Source: an uncultured Litoreibacter sp. (GTDB lineage Bacteria > Pseudomonadota > Alphaproteobacteria > Rhodobacterales > Rhodobacteraceae). From it: DNA of 5,805 bases. The translations under genes and the position numbers were made by a program. The notes under the pieces are model-generated. The model was not told the origin of the DNA. It worked only from the letters and a program-made list of their open reading frames with translations, and searched no databases. The stretch lies in the NCBI GenBank assembly GCA_937928335.1, contig CALFWN010000074.1, positions 1 to 5,805 on the forward strand. Reading direction: 5' to 3'. The stretch's first letter is position 1. Every line of letters starts with the position of its first letter. Shown in pieces: positions 4,400 through 5,805 of the stretch.

Positions 4400-5805
4400 A
4401 TGGAATTCTTTGTCGCGCAACTGCTGACAGGGCTGGCAAACGCAAGCTCCCTATTCCTCGTCGCGTGCGGCCTGTCCCTGATCTTCGGCGTCACCCGCAT
4501 CGTCAACTTTGCGCATGGCAGCCTTTACATGCTGGGGGCCTATGTCGGCTATTCCCTCATGCAAACATTGCCCGGAGCCGTTGGGTTCTGGGGGGCCATC
4601 CTGCTTGCAGGCGTGGTGGTCGGCATCATCGGGGTGCTGATCGAAGTGCTGGTGCTGCGCCCCGTCTACCGCGCCCCGGAGCTGTTCCAGCTGGTCGCAA
4701 CCTTCGGCGTAATCCTCGTGATCCAGGACCTGACCCTGATCATCTGGGGCCCCGAGGATCTGCTCGGCCCCCGGGCGCCCGGCCTGCGCGGGGTCTATCG
4801 CATCATGGGCGAACCCATCCCGAAATACGACATCGTGCTTCTGGTCATCACACCATTTATCGCGCTGGCGCTCTGGTATCTGATCACCCAGACCCGCGTC
4901 GGTGTTTTGGTCAGGGCGGCCACCCAGGACCGCGAAATGGTCGGCGCGCTTGGCGTCAATCAGGCGGTGCTTTTTACCGGCGTCTTCGCCTTGGGCTCCG
5001 CGCTTGCGGGTCTCGGCGGGGCGTTGCAGCTGCCCAAAGGCGGGGCAGACTTGCTGATGGATTTCCACATCCTCGCCCCGGTTTTTGTGGTGGTGGTCAT
5101 CGGGGGCATGGGCTCCCTGCCCGGCGCATATCTGGCGGCGGTGATCATCTCCGTGCTGAATGTCTTCGGCGTCACCTATCTGCCGCAATCCACGCTCGTT
5201 CTGATGTTCGTCGTCATGGTCGTCGTGCTGATGATCCGTCCCTATGGCCTGTTTGGCCGCGAGGAAGTTGCGGGCGAGCATGGACAGGTGGGCGAACCGG
5301 AGCTTCCTATCAAACCGGCCTCGAACAATGTGCGGCTGATCGTCATGCTGGGCCTCGCCATTCTCGCGTTGCTGCCCCTGTTCGGCTCATCCTTCGCGAT
5401 GGTTCTGACCACTGATATTCTGATCTTCTGCCTTTTTGCGGCCAGCCTGCATTTCCTCCTGGGTCTTGGCGGTTTGGTCAGTTTCGGCCATGCGGCCTAT
5501 TACGGCGGCGGTGCCTATATCGCGGCTCTCATGGTGACCCACGCGAACAGCCCGATGGAGCTGGCCTTCATCCTCGCGCCGCTCGGTGCCGGGCTGGCCG
5601 CGCTCGCCATTGGCTGGGTCTGCCTGCGCCTTACAGGCGTCTACTTCGCCATGCTTACCCTCGCCTTCGCCCAGCTTCTGTGGAGTCTCGTGTTCCAATG
5701 GGGCAGCGTCACCGGCGGCGATGATGGGCTGGTCAATATCTGGCCATCTGATTGGCTCAACAACACAACGGCGTTCTTCTACTTCGCGCTAATCTTCTCT
5801 GTCGG
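4400..5805 (+). CDS. Fused LivH-LivM branched-chain-type ABC permease (3' end cut by window)
   Basis: The frame from ATG 4400 has no stop up to the window end: 468 complete codons. Residues 1 to about 286 are a whole LivH permease: GLSLIFGVTRIVNFAHGS (24-41), the cytoplasmic loop RAATQDREMVGALGVNQ (172-188), GGMGSLPGAYLAAVI (235-249) and the usual LivH end IRPYGLFGRE (279-288). A hydrophilic linker (about 287-311) with no stop or new start signal leads into LivM: GLGGLVSFGHAAYYGGGAYIAAL (355-377), TGVYFAMLTLAFAQ (412-425) and TGGDDGL (439-445). Both halves are multi-spanning inner-membrane domains, so one chain replaces the usual heterodimer. A weak AGG (4392-4394) precedes the start. Fused LivHM proteins are known in proteobacteria. 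The missing end should hold the last LivM helices, probably followed by ATPase genes. The protein would move the ligand delivered by the upstream binding protein. Confidence 0.93.
   Translation, partial: MEFFVAQLLTGLANASSLFLVACGLSLIFGVTRIVNFAHGSLYMLGAYVGYSLMQTLPGAVGFWGAILLAGVVVGIIGVLIEVLVLRPVYRAPELFQLVATFGVILVIQDLTLIIWGPEDLLGPRAPGLRGVYRIMGEPIPKYDIVLLVITPFIALALWYLITQTRVGVLVRAATQDREMVGALGVNQAVLFTGVFALGSALAGLGGALQLPKGGADLLMDFHILAPVFVVVVIGGMGSLPGAYLAAVIISVLNVFGVTYLPQSTLVLMFVVMVVVLMIRPYGLFGREEVAGEHGQVGEPELPIKPASNNVRLIVMLGLAILALLPLFGSSFAMVLTTDILIFCLFAASLHFLLGLGGLVSFGHAAYYGGGAYIAALMVTHANSPMELAFILAPLGAGLAALAIGWVCLRLTGVYFAMLTLAFAQLLWSLVFQWGSVTGGDDGLVNIWPSDWLNNTTAFFYFALIFSV

Noticed and set aside
4451..5281. 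A 276-codon open frame on the minus strand opposite the permease gene, rich in D, H and Q
   Set aside because: It is the antisense shadow of a GC-rich hydrophobic membrane gene; the composition is typical of such shadows, and the plus frame has clear LivH/LivM motifs.
4465..5415. A 316-codon plus-strand frame inside the permease region
   Set aside because: It is an out-of-frame reading of the livHM fusion, rich in R, G and P with no family motif.
1..5805. CRISPR arrays, tRNA or rRNA genes, insertion sequences, phage genes
   Set aside because: No regularly spaced repeats, RNA-gene signatures, transposase or terminal inverted repeats were seen in the window.

Overview
The window looks like part of a catabolic gene cluster from an alphaproteobacterium, probably Rhodobacterales or a relative. 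This rests on fairly high GC, the style of the proteins (VanA-like Rieske oxygenase, MarR regulator, Liv-type transporter with fused permeases) and intergenic layout. The taxonomic call is inference; there is no rRNA or other marker here.

Layout. Bases 1-79 hold no gene, but contain a near-palindromic operator-like site (9-22). A MarR-family regulator lies on the minus strand, ending at 80 and most likely starting near 505. Divergent from it is a plus-strand row of genes: an enamidase-like amidohydrolase (669-1844), a short GntR-like remnant or mini-ORF joined to it by a stop/start overlap (1841-1894), a 160-bp AT-richer gap with a second set of operator-like sites, a VanA-type Rieske oxygenase (2007-3074), a secreted branched-chain-amino-acid-type solute-binding protein (3116-4321), and a permease (4400 to the window end) in which LivH and LivM are fused in one uninterrupted frame. 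The permease is cut off by the window edge. The ATPase genes (LivG/LivF) and an oxygenase reductase are not present and could lie downstream.

How the parts could work together. The ABC system would import a small, probably ring-containing carboxylate. The Rieske oxygenase would hydroxylate or demethylate it. The amidohydrolase, whose metal-site motifs match those of the nicotinate-fermentation enamidase of Eubacterium barkeri, would hydrolyse a cyclic amide or enamide and open an N-heterocycle. The MarR protein, or a GntR protein encoded elsewhere, would control the set through the repeated site G-T-T-A-G-Y-A-T-A-C-A-A-A-C. An N-heterocyclic carboxylate such as nicotinate, or an N-methylated pyridinium carboxylate such as homarine or trigonelline, is a reasonable candidate substrate, but the sequence does not prove it.
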